A DNA stretch of 33,170 nt from Flavobacteriales bacterium. GTDB lineage: Bacteria; Bacteroidota; Bacteroidia; Flavobacteriales; BACL11. Below the pieces are notes generated by a model that was not told where the DNA came from, did not search any database, and worked only from the letters and a program-made list of their open reading frames with translations. Below are positions 1-8,241 of this stretch, piece after piece. A program made the position numbers and the translations under genes. Where the stretch lies: positions 1 through 33,170 of the forward strand of contig PAZP01000019.1 in assembly GCA_002715565.1 (NCBI GenBank). The letters are read 5' to 3'. Every line of letters starts with the position of its first letter. Within the stretch, counting starts at the first letter, position 1.

Positions 1-465
1 AAGAAATTATTGCAATATAATATACTTAATGATGTTCTTTTATCTGAACTCCAATATTATCATGGAGAAATTGAAATAAATGAAATGCACAGAAGAATGA
101 TTTATAATTCCGTATATGATAATATACATATGAATACCTTTAACTATGTTAATGCAGCGTTTGATAATTTATTATTTCGTTTTCCAACACAATATGAATT
201 TAGTCAAACATATACTATGCTTCAGGATAATACTTCTCAAATTGTTTTAGGTTCTTCTGGTAACAATAAAGAAGATTTTAGTTATATAATTACCAATACC
301 CGAGAATTTTATGAAGGAATTATAATTTGGTCATATCAGACGTTATTGGCTAGAATACCGACAGTTCAGGAATTAGATTATTTAATGCAAGTTTTTTATA
401 TTGATCATGATTTTCAGTGGGTACAAAGACAGATTATGAAAGATGATGAATATGCACAATTTTAA
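1..465 (+). CDS. Helical-repeat protein resembling DUF1549/DUF1553 modules (5' partial)
   Basis: The reading frame is open from the first base, so the true start lies outside the window; a TTG at 10 is in frame but is not a convincing start. 154 residues are visible. Two modules of about 50 residues can be read, each with a helix, an 'R-x-P-T-x-x-E' like turn, a second helix and an ending like 'DEYAQF'. They lie near residues 50-105 (FRFPTQYEF) and 107-154 (LLARIPTVQEL). This pattern recalls the C-terminal parts of DUF1549/DUF1553 proteins and of DUF4214 repeats, but the family assignment is inference. The next gene starts 10 bp downstream and carries the same type of module, so the two are probably co-transcribed and may work together. 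No catalytic residues can be recognised. The function is unknown. Confidence 0.6.
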   Translation, partial: KKLLQYNILNDVLLSELQYYHGEIEINEMHRRMIYNSVYDNIHMNTFNYVNAAFDNLLFRFPTQYEFSQTYTMLQDNTSQIVLGSSGNNKEDFSYIITNTREFYEGIIIWSYQTLLARIPTVQELDYLMQVFYIDHDFQWVQRQIMKDDEYAQF

Positions 466-475
466 GAAATATAAA

Positions 476-955
476 ATGAAAAGATTATCTATTTTATTAA
501 TTTTATTTTTAACTTTATTATCATGTAAGAAGGATGATCCTATTTATGATATTAATCAGATACAATCTCAATCTTATAATGCAAATAAAAATAAATTAAA
601 ATCTCCAGCTCAATATATTTCTATTCTATATGCAAATTTATTTCAGAAAGCCTTATCAGCTAATGAGCTTGTAGAAATTACCAGATGTATAGAATCGGTC
701 GGAGATAAGGAGTTAGTTCATGAAGTAATTATAAGTAATTTTATGAATAAAGAGGGCGTAATTATTCCAAGTGATTCTTTAATGAGATCAGATCTTAATT
801 TATTTATTGAAGAAACATATAAAAGATTTTATGTCAGAGATATTTCTGAAGCAGAAAGAGAATATTTTTTAAATTTCTTTTTATTGCACCCTGAAGTTTC
901 ATCAGAAATGGTATATACAGCATTTGCTTTATCTAACGAATATCAATTTTATTAA
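476..955 (+). CDS. Lipoprotein with the same DUF1549/DUF1553-like modules
   Basis: A 159-residue lipoprotein. I place the start at the ATG at 476, not the ATG at 443, because from there the protein begins with a lysine/arginine pair, a leucine-rich stretch and the lipobox LLSC (Cys17). The earlier start would put a polar tail in front of the signal peptide and overlap the upstream gene. The sequence after the cysteine, CKKDD, fits the surface-export signal described for Bacteroidetes lipoproteins. The rest is helical, with two modules (QYISILYANLFQKALSANEL, and from about residue 115 ETYKRFYVRDISEAE, ending in NEYQFY) that match those of the preceding gene. It is probably an outer-membrane-anchored partner of that protein. 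The function is unknown. Confidence 0.65.
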   Translation: MKRLSILLILFLTLLSCKKDDPIYDINQIQSQSYNANKNKLKSPAQYISILYANLFQKALSANELVEITRCIESVGDKELVHEVIISNFMNKEGVIIPSDSLMRSDLNLFIEETYKRFYVRDISEAEREYFLNFFLLHPEVSSEMVYTAFALSNEYQFY

Positions 956-965
956 AGTATAAGAT

Positions 966-2294
966 ATGAAAAGAAGAAAATTTATAAAAAATACCGTCTT
1001 AGGGGCTACTGCTATATCTATGCCTGTTGTACTGCCAGGAGGTAGATTGTTTGCAGCCACTGGTTCGGCAATGGCTGAACACTTAGTATTTGTTGCTTTT
1101 GCTGGAGGGGTTCGTCAGCAAGAATCTGTTTTACAAAGATATTTACTCGATAGTCAAGAATATCCTAGTGAGGGTAATATTATGTATAATTTATTAAATG
1201 GAGGTTATCCAACTGATAAAATAGTTTATGGGACTGATGGAACTGTTAGTGGTGATACACCAATACCAAAAATTCTAAATCAAACATTAGAAAGTCAAGG
1301 TACAATTTTTAAAGAAATGATTTCTTCTCATGCTGGACATTATGGAGGTCTTAATACATTATTAACAGGTAATTATCAATATACACAAGGTCTAAATAGT
1401 AAAAGTCAAATGCCAACAATATTTGAATATGTAAGAAGACATATGGGGGTTCCTGCATCAAAAGTATGGTATATTGGTAATGGTATTGGTAATTCTATCC
1501 CATTGTTAGATTATAGTATTCATCCTGATTATGGTTCTCAGTATGGAGCTAATTTTTTAGCTCCAACTATTACTTTTGGTTCAGATGGATTCAAGCATCT
1601 TAAGAATGCTAAAATATATCATCCTGAAGAAGAGCTTGACCCAATGTATAAAATGAAATATTTTTTAGATAATGTTTGGTATTCTCAGGGAAAATCATTG
1701 CCTAATATAGGAAATACAGAAGAAGAAAAAATTGAAATCAAGCAATTTTTTAAAGATATGTTTGAGAAAACAGAACAAGGAGTCATTGCGCATCCTCCTG
1801 TAAGTGGAGGTGAACTTGATTCAATAGGTTATGCCTGTGAGGTCATGAAAAGATTTAAGCCTAAATTATCTGTTGTATATTTATCTTCAGTAGATACTTG
1901 TCATAGCAATTTCACTGCTTACCTTCAAAATTTACATAGAGCAGATCATGGGGTAGGGCATTTGTGGAATTATATTCAAAATCAAGTTCCAGAAATGTCA
2001 GGAAATACAGCTATTATTTTAGCTCCTGAGCAAGGTAGAAATTTAGAGCCTAACAATATTGTTGATGCAAATGGTTTTTACTCATATGATCATAGTGATG
2101 AGAATACTAGAAGGGTTTTTGGAATGATGGCGGGTCCTGGTATTCAGACTAATCTTTCATTAGGAAGCGAAGGTAATTCCAAGGGGGACTTATTGAATAT
2201 AGCGCCTACAATTGCTGAGATTTTAGGATTTAAAGAGGATATGATTAACTCTGGCCTTACTGCAACAAATCAATCTTTATTTGATTTGATATAA
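966..2294 (+). CDS. Tat-exported DUF1501-like protein (alkaline phosphatase/sulfatase fold)
   Basis: 442 residues starting with a twin-arginine signal (KRRKFIK, then a weakly hydrophobic stretch to about residue 33), so it should be exported folded through Tat. The body has features I associate with the DUF1501 branch of the alkaline phosphatase superfamily: an early strand 'HLVFVAFAGGVRQQ', a histidine/glycine motif 'SSHAGHYGGLNTLLTGNYQYT', 'VVYLSSVDTCHSNF', 'HRADHGVGHLWNYI', and a late 'APEQGRNLEPN' followed by 'YDHSDENTRRVFGMMAGPGI'. Histidines and acids in these blocks could bind metal, but I cannot assign individual ligands. The gene sits between lipoprotein genes with gaps of 10 and 16 bp, as in DUF1501-containing envelope operons of other phyla. 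The substrate is unknown; a sulfatase or phosphatase role is possible but unproven. Confidence 0.65.
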   Translation: MKRRKFIKNTVLGATAISMPVVLPGGRLFAATGSAMAEHLVFVAFAGGVRQQESVLQRYLLDSQEYPSEGNIMYNLLNGGYPTDKIVYGTDGTVSGDTPIPKILNQTLESQGTIFKEMISSHAGHYGGLNTLLTGNYQYTQGLNSKSQMPTIFEYVRRHMGVPASKVWYIGNGIGNSIPLLDYSIHPDYGSQYGANFLAPTITFGSDGFKHLKNAKIYHPEEELDPMYKMKYFLDNVWYSQGKSLPNIGNTEEEKIEIKQFFKDMFEKTEQGVIAHPPVSGGELDSIGYACEVMKRFKPKLSVVYLSSVDTCHSNFTAYLQNLHRADHGVGHLWNYIQNQVPEMSGNTAIILAPEQGRNLEPNNIVDANGFYSYDHSDENTRRVFGMMAGPGIQTNLSLGSEGNSKGDLLNIAPTIAEILGFKEDMINSGLTATNQSLFDLI

Positions 2295-2310
2295 AGTTTG
2301 ATTTAAATTA

Positions 2311-3291
2311 ATGAGACTACTATATATTTATATATTATTTTTTGTTTTTATATCATGTAAAAAGGATCCCCATATAAATCCTTATGATAATGATGATTTA
2401 AATCCACCCAACTTAAATGATACAAATTATTTTAATAATCCTGCTTCTTTTTCAGCAATACAAAATAATATATTTTCACCTTATTGTGCAGATAATCCTG
2501 GATGCCATGACGGTACTTTTGAGCCTGACTTTAGAACAATAGAAAGTTCATACAGTACATTAGTTTATCAACCAGTCATTAAAAATAATTCTAATAGTAC
2601 GTTTCAATATAGAGTGATCCCTGGTGATGCTGAAAAAAGTGTATTATATGCTAGATTGCTTGCTAATGACTTAGGTGTTTCTACATTTGATCCTAACTCT
2701 CAAGTCATGCCTTTAACGGCAGATATTGTATATGATCCGCAAAGACAACATGAATGGCATAGTGTTAAGGATATTTTAATTTCAAATGTTAAACAATGGA
2801 TTGATGATGGTGCAAGAGATATTTTTGGCAATTCTCCAATGGAACCTAATAAGGTGCCGGAAATGAGAGGTTGTATTGCTTTTGCAGCAGGTCAGACTAC
2901 TCCTCTTAATAGAGAGCAGCCAAGAGGAAATATATATATTCCTTCTAATGTTAGTTATGTTGATTTTTGGTTTAGTGTTAGTGATGATTTATTTGAATCT
3001 AATCAATTAACATATAATCAGGTAAAGTTTTCTGAAGATTTGTTCGATTTTGATAATCAAGAATTTAGGTCTTTAGAAGTAGTTGCTAATCCAATAACTG
3101 AGACTGGATTTTATTCTAGTACACAAGAAAATTTTTATCATAAGTATACTCTCGATATGTCAAATTTTGATTCTGGAGATCTTATTTTTATAAAAATATA
3201 TGTTCAAGATGATGTTAATCCAGTAACTGAGATTCCAACAAATGGATCAGATTATCAATTTATTAAACATTTTAGTTTTACTGTTCTATGA
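2311..3291 (+). CDS. Cytochrome-c-like lipoprotein with CX5CH motif
   Basis: 326-residue lipoprotein (signal peptide with lipobox FISC, Cys16, followed by KKDP). Residues about 45-165 follow the layout of the cytochrome-c-like domains found in Bacteroidetes and Planctomycetes lipoproteins: 'IFSPYC...CH', a stretch 'VIPGDAEKSVLYARLL', a methionine-proline motif 'QVMPLTAD' that could supply the distal ligand, and the closing 'VKQWIDDGARDIFG'. The usual CXXCH is replaced by C59-x5-C65-H66, so covalent heme attachment is uncertain. The remaining 160 residues look like a beta-rich domain with no recognised family. Its stop overlaps the next start (ATGA), so the two proteins are probably made together. 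Confidence 0.65.
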   Translation: MRLLYIYILFFVFISCKKDPHINPYDNDDLNPPNLNDTNYFNNPASFSAIQNNIFSPYCADNPGCHDGTFEPDFRTIESSYSTLVYQPVIKNNSNSTFQYRVIPGDAEKSVLYARLLANDLGVSTFDPNSQVMPLTADIVYDPQRQHEWHSVKDILISNVKQWIDDGARDIFGNSPMEPNKVPEMRGCIAFAAGQTTPLNREQPRGNIYIPSNVSYVDFWFSVSDDLFESNQLTYNQVKFSEDLFDFDNQEFRSLEVVANPITETGFYSSTQENFYHKYTLDMSNFDSGDLIFIKIYVQDDVNPVTEIPTNGSDYQFIKHFSFTVL

Positions 3292-3722
3292 TTATTAATA
3301 GAAATTTTATTATCCTTCTTATTGTTATGTCTTTTTTATCCTGTAAAAAGAAAGATAATGTTTTGTTTAATATTTCATTGCAAGATACATATCCAACAAG
3401 TATTGTTGAATTTCAAGACAATATATTTGTTTCTTTAACTTATTCTCATAATGAAGGTTTTGTTGGATTTGCTGATCCAGACAGATTATCTTTAGAAATA
3501 AAAGATAGCCGTTTAGATAGTGCGGACTATTATCATTTAATACCAGTACATCCACCCAATCAAAGTTTGTCTGTTACTGGTGAGATATTAATAGAAATTG
3601 ATGCGCCTTTTATATTTGGAAATGGAATGTCAGAAACTTTATCTTATTCAATTCGTATTCAAGATAGTGAAATGCAATGGAGCAATGTTGTAGTAACACC
3701 TTCAATAATTGTAAACAAATGA
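3288..3722 (+). CDS. Small lipoprotein, unknown function
   Basis: 144 residues. Signal peptide with lipobox FLSC (Cys19) followed by KKKDN. The mature part is probably a single beta-sandwich: alternating hydrophobic strands such as 'DNIFVSLTYSHNEGFVGF', 'YYHLIPVHPP' and 'TLSYSIRIQDSEMQWSNVVVT', the last resembling an Ig/Fn3 C-terminal strand. It shares ATGA overlaps with the gene before and the gene after, so it is translationally coupled inside the operon. I do not recognise a family. It may be a small partner or anchor for the large secreted protein encoded next. Confidence 0.6.
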   Translation: MIINRNFIILLIVMSFLSCKKKDNVLFNISLQDTYPTSIVEFQDNIFVSLTYSHNEGFVGFADPDRLSLEIKDSRLDSADYYHLIPVHPPNQSLSVTGEILIEIDAPFIFGNGMSETLSYSIRIQDSEMQWSNVVVTPSIIVNK

Positions 3723-6700
3723 TAAGAAATTTCTTTTTCTTGATTATCTTGATGTTTTTGAGCCTTTCGGCTTTTTCTCAGTATGTTATGTCTAATTTAA
3801 CAGTATATGATTGTGAAGGTACACTTACTGATAGTGAAAGTAATACATTAAATCCAGGATGGTATTCTAGTAATGAAAACTATGAATTTACCATTTGTCC
3901 TTCTGGAGCACAAACTATTACTATCACTTTTAGTATGTTTCGAACTGAAGTTACTTATGACTATCTTATGATTCATGATGGTCCTAATAGTACTTATCCT
4001 GTTATTGGTGGACCTTATTCTGGTTTAAATATTCCTCCACAAATCACTTCTAATGGTTGTGTAACTATAACATTTGTGTCGGATCAAAATGTTAATGAAG
4101 AAGGTTTTGTCTTAAGTTGGGAAACTGAAATTTCTGTACCACCACCACCAATTATAACAATTCCAAATGCTGTTACTTGTAGTTCAAATGTTCTGCTATT
4201 TAATTTAGATAAGAAAATGCACTGTGATTCAGTTTATACCGCTCTAATTAACATAACAGGTCAAATTTCACAACAAGTATCAGCTTCTCCTATAAATTGT
4301 ATAAATGACTCTACGGATCAAATTGAACTAACTTTGTTTCCAGGCTTAAATCAAAGCGGTATTTATGATTTATCCTTACAAAGTTTTTTTTTAGATGCAT
4401 GTGATAGTATTTGGGATTTGTCAACCGATATACAATTTGTTATAAATGATTGTCCTCTACAAGTTGACATTGTTTCTACTCCAGATTCAGTTATATGTGA
4501 AGGAGAATGTGTTGATTTATTTGTAAATGTTTCAGGTGGTGATGTTTCATCATATAATTTTACATGGAATCCTCCCTTACCTAATAGTCCAGGTCCTCAT
4601 AATGTTTGTCCAACTATTAGTACTTTGTATTCAGTTCTTGTTTCTGACGCAGGTCCAGCGGCAAGTCAAACAGATAACATTCTTATTTCTGTTTTACCAC
4701 CCCCAGTAACACAATCATCATTTGATATTTGTCAAACTGGATCACCAATAAATTTAAATGCTAATCCTGTTGGTGGTATTTGGTCTGGAAATGGTATAGT
4801 TGATCCTAATGGTATTTTTTCTCCATATGGCTTACCTCCAGGAACTTATACTGTAGATTATCAGATAGGAGGTTGTGAGGATGATTTAGATATTACAATT
4901 TTAGAAGTTAATGCAGGAGATGATATTTCGGTTTGTGTTAACACTCCTGTTTTTAACTTGAGTTCATCTTTTACAACACCTGGTGGTGTTTGGTCTGGAT
5001 GTAGTTGTATTCAGTCAAATGGTAATATTAATGTTGGTTCTAATCCAACAATTATAACTGCAATATATACATTGCCTAATGGTTGTAGCGATACTTTATT
5101 AGTAAACGTAGTTAATAATATATTAATGCCACAGTCTACTAGTTTTTGTCAAAGGAGCGGAAATCATTCTTTATCTGTTTTTCCTTCTAATGGAGTATGG
5201 TCAGTATTGCCACAAAATTCACAAGCATCAAGCATTTGTATAAATCCTATTGATGAATTTCCATATCAAGAAGGGTGGGAGTTAGGTTTAAATGGATGGA
5301 CACACGATGTTAATAATGATTTTGATTGGCAAATAATTAGTGGACCAACTCCTTCAGGAAATACTGGTCCTAACTCTTCTTTACAAGGAAATAATTATAT
5401 CTACACAGAAGCATCTAATAATAATTCTCCTTCTAAAACAGCTGCTCTAATCAGTCCTTGTATTAATTTGTCCGAATATGATAATCCAGTTTTATACTTT
5501 TGGTATCATAAATATGGTAATGGGCAAGGTAGTTTTTCGATAGATGTTTCTTCTGATAATGGTAATACTTGGACATGGAATCATTGGTCAATTTTTGGTG
5601 ATATGGGTGATCAGTGGAATGAAATTGCGGTTGATCTTTCATCTTTTAATACTTCAGAAGTTTTGATTAGATTAAGAGTTGTGACTGGAGATAATTATAG
5701 ATCTGATGTCGCTGTAGATCAGCTTTCAATTTTAGGGGGTCCAATTTCTCCATCAGGCATTTTTTTAACTGAGGTTGCTAGCGCTGGTATTCATAATTTA
5801 GTATATTCTATTGAAGGTTGTTCAGATTTTGTTGATATAACTGTTAATGAAATTAATGCTGGAATTGATGAAACCTTTTGTCCTCAACAATCTCAATTTA
5901 ATTTAAATGGTTCTCCTGTGGGAGGAGTATGGAGTGGTAATGGTGTTGTAAATGCTAATGGAGTTTTTGATCCTTCTATCGCTCAGATAGGATATAATAA
6001 TTTAATATATACCTATAGTGGATGTACAGATACAGTAGAATTTTTGGTTATAGATACTGATATTCAATTAGATTCTTTGGTATTTTGTTTGAATTCAGGC
6101 TTACAAATTTTAAACATGAATATTGTTCCAAGAACACCTTGGGATGGTGTTTGGTCTGGGCCAGGTATAGTGAATTCTACTTTTCCTGGAGAATTTAACC
6201 CAGATTTAGCGGGTGTCGGGGTTCATAATATTCAATATTCTGCAAATACATGTGCAGATAACATTATTATTAATGTTTTGCCGCAATCTGTATTATTAGA
6301 TACATTAATTTGTTCTACATCTTCTGATCTTATTTTAGATATTTTTCCTTCTGGAGGTACTTGGGATGGTAATGGTATCATTAATTCGTCTACAGGACTG
6401 TTTTCTCCTTCGCAATTAGGGGTAGGTATACACTATGTTAGATATACCTCTTTAAGTAATTGTGTAGATACATTTGCAATTAATATATATGAGCCTCCTA
6501 TTTTAGAAATAAATGGATTAGATGATGTGTACTGTAGTGTTGACACAAATATTATTGTTTTAACTTCACCTTTATTAGGTGGTGTTCTTTCTGGTCCAGG
6601 AATTAATGGAAATATATTTAATCCTTCATTAGCTAATACAGGTTACAATACTATTACATATACTTATGGTTCAGGTAATTGCTCTCAGATTATTGAAAAA

Positions 6701-7807
6701 CAAGTTTTTATAAATGAAAAAATAAATGGATATTCTTACTACAGTAATGATTCTATATGTATTAATGATATTGCCGTAATTGGCATAAATGTAACTGGTG
6801 GTCTAGGAAATTTTTCTTTTACTTGGGATAATGGATTGAGTACTAGTTTTGAGCATTTGGTTTCTCCAATAGTATCTACTGATTATATTGTCAATGTTTC
6901 TGATGGATGTTCTGATAATTTTATTGATACAATTTCAATTTACGTTCATCCAACATTTAGCTTGTCATTTACCACATCTCAAAAAAAATGTTTTGGAGAT
7001 TTAGGTTACGCTAAGGTAGATATTTCTCCACAAGGTAATTATACATATTTTTGGAATTCAAATCCTGAATCATTTTCTGATAGTATTGCTCAACTTGTAA
7101 ATAGAAACTACAAGTTAATAGTTACGGATTTAAATACTAATTGTCAACTTGAAGATACTGTTACAATTCCTGGTTATTCAAATTTAAAGGCCTATTTTTC
7201 TCCAAATACAACAGAATGTGTTTCACTTTTAAATGGAGAAATACAGTTTATAAATAACTGTATCACTAAAGAAAGCGAGATATATTACACATCATTTTGG
7301 GATTTTGGAGACGGTAATACAACTAATTACATTGATCAACAAAGTCCAGTACATACATACTTAGATACAGGAATATTTGAAGTTAAATTATATCTTGAAA
7401 ATATTGGTGGATGCACTGATTCAATTAGTCAAACAATTTGTGTTAATCCTGATTACAAATTATATATTCCTAATAGTTTTACACCAAATGGTGATAATTG
7501 TAATGATAAATTTTTTGTCAAGGCTATAGGTTCAGTTTATTCTTTTAATATTAATATTTATAAGCGATGGGGTAGTGAACCTATATTTAATTCTAAAGAT
7601 ATAATTTACACTAATAATATGGAAGATGGTAATATGTGTAATACTATCCTTAATCAAGATTCATATTTTATGATGGGAGTATGGGATGGAAATATGAATA
7701 ATGGCAAACAAGCTAAGACAGGTGTGTATCCTTTTTTGATGACATATCAAATGGGAGAAAAAAGCGTATTGCAAGAAAAGATTGGCTATATATTATTAAT
7801 ACGTTAA
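3719..7807 (+). CDS. Giant T9SS-secreted protein: CUB, Ig-like repeats, MAM-like insert, PKD, type-B sorting domain
   Basis: 1362 residues from the ATG at 3719, chosen because it starts a clean signal peptide (MIRNFFFLIILMFLSLSAFS) and makes an ATGA overlap with the previous stop; a start at 3677 would add a polar leader. Order: CUB-like domain (about 20-145, with the 'YDYLMIHDGPN' and 'GFVLSWE' strands), beta domains to 330, then about seven copies of an Ig-like repeat of some 75 residues around 'GGxWSGxGI...GxFxP' (nucleotides near 4777, 4981, 5188, 5920, 6143, 6353, 6580), a MAM-like domain (about 512-674) lying inside the third copy, a PKD domain ('FWDFGDGNTT', about 1190-1240) and the C-terminal gliding-associated domain ('YIPNSFTPNGDNCND...', 1249-1362) used for T9SS export. 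CUB, MAM and PKD point to adhesion at the cell surface. The ligand is unknown. Confidence 0.85.
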   Translation: MIRNFFFLIILMFLSLSAFSQYVMSNLTVYDCEGTLTDSESNTLNPGWYSSNENYEFTICPSGAQTITITFSMFRTEVTYDYLMIHDGPNSTYPVIGGPYSGLNIPPQITSNGCVTITFVSDQNVNEEGFVLSWETEISVPPPPIITIPNAVTCSSNVLLFNLDKKMHCDSVYTALINITGQISQQVSASPINCINDSTDQIELTLFPGLNQSGIYDLSLQSFFLDACDSIWDLSTDIQFVINDCPLQVDIVSTPDSVICEGECVDLFVNVSGGDVSSYNFTWNPPLPNSPGPHNVCPTISTLYSVLVSDAGPAASQTDNILISVLPPPVTQSSFDICQTGSPINLNANPVGGIWSGNGIVDPNGIFSPYGLPPGTYTVDYQIGGCEDDLDITILEVNAGDDISVCVNTPVFNLSSSFTTPGGVWSGCSCIQSNGNINVGSNPTIITAIYTLPNGCSDTLLVNVVNNILMPQSTSFCQRSGNHSLSVFPSNGVWSVLPQNSQASSICINPIDEFPYQEGWELGLNGWTHDVNNDFDWQIISGPTPSGNTGPNSSLQGNNYIYTEASNNNSPSKTAALISPCINLSEYDNPVLYFWYHKYGNGQGSFSIDVSSDNGNTWTWNHWSIFGDMGDQWNEIAVDLSSFNTSEVLIRLRVVTGDNYRSDVAVDQLSILGGPISPSGIFLTEVASAGIHNLVYSIEGCSDFVDITVNEINAGIDETFCPQQSQFNLNGSPVGGVWSGNGVVNANGVFDPSIAQIGYNNLIYTYSGCTDTVEFLVIDTDIQLDSLVFCLNSGLQILNMNIVPRTPWDGVWSGPGIVNSTFPGEFNPDLAGVGVHNIQYSANTCADNIIINVLPQSVLLDTLICSTSSDLILDIFPSGGTWDGNGIINSSTGLFSPSQLGVGIHYVRYTSLSNCVDTFAINIYEPPILEINGLDDVYCSVDTNIIVLTSPLLGGVLSGPGINGNIFNPSLANTGYNTITYTYGSGNCSQIIEKQVFINEKINGYSYYSNDSICINDIAVIGINVTGGLGNFSFTWDNGLSTSFEHLVSPIVSTDYIVNVSDGCSDNFIDTISIYVHPTFSLSFTTSQKKCFGDLGYAKVDISPQGNYTYFWNSNPESFSDSIAQLVNRNYKLIVTDLNTNCQLEDTVTIPGYSNLKAYFSPNTTECVSLLNGEIQFINNCITKESEIYYTSFWDFGDGNTTNYIDQQSPVHTYLDTGIFEVKLYLENIGGCTDSISQTICVNPDYKLYIPNSFTPNGDNCNDKFFVKAIGSVYSFNINIYKRWGSEPIFNSKDIIYTNNMEDGNMCNTILNQDSYFMMGVWDGNMNNGKQAKTGVYPFLMTYQMGEKSVLQEKIGYILLIR

Positions 7808-8241
7808 TTAGTTTTTTCTTCAAATTCATAATAGTAATCTAGAACACACCATTTCATATTATCATTTTGTTTGAGAACTAAAAATTCAAAATGTTTTTCA
7901 GTATTTGAATAATCTGATTTATATTCAATTAAAACATAAAATCCATCTTCTAGTCCATCTATTTTACTTTTAAATAAGGATTCATGCATTTTTCTTGAAT
8001 TAATTTCCCCAAATTCTATCATCAAATTATTCATAAAAAAACTCCATCTTTCTTCATTATATTTCTCTTTTAATTCTATTGCTAGCATTTCATAAGATGC
8101 ATTAAATTTTTTTGTATTTATTTTATCAAACCATATTTCTGCTGCTACATTAGCTTCTTTAATGTATTTATCTGTATACTTTTGGGAGTAGCAGTTATTG
8201 TTTAAAATAAAAACAATGAGTAATATTATGCGATTTTTCAT
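7804..8241 (-). CDS. DUF4019 family exported protein
   Basis: 145 residues with an N-terminal signal peptide (about 1-19, ending CYSQ). The mature part matches the DUF4019 pattern I know: 'AAEIWFDKINTKKFNASYEML' at the start, a tryptophan after 'NEER', 'FGEINSRKMHES' in the middle, 'DGFYVLIEYKSDYSN' and a C-terminal 'KWCVLDYYYE'. DUF4019 proteins are small exported proteins, often annotated as uncharacterised, with a cystatin/NTF2-like look; no reaction is known. The gene converges with the giant T9SS gene and the two stop codons share three bases, leaving no room for a terminator between them. No TAnnTTTG promoter box is visible upstream. Confidence 0.75.
   Translation of the reverse strand: MKNRIILLIVFILNNNCYSQKYTDKYIKEANVAAEIWFDKINTKKFNASYEMLAIELKEKYNEERWSFFMNNLMIEFGEINSRKMHESLFKSKIDGLEDGFYVLIEYKSDYSNTEKHFEFLVLKQNDNMKWCVLDYYYEFEEKTN

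Noticed and set aside
465-476. Possible frameshift joining the first two genes
   Set aside because: The second gene has its own complete lipoprotein signal and ATG, so it is a separate gene although the modules are alike.
3677-3718. Earlier start for the giant T9SS protein
   Set aside because: The extra 14 residues are polar and cysteine-rich and would precede the signal peptide; the ATG at 3719 gives both a normal signal and a coupling overlap.
4711-6700. Repeat array as a possible CRISPR or DNA-level tandem repeat
   Set aside because: The similarity is at protein level only, is degenerate, and lies in one open frame.
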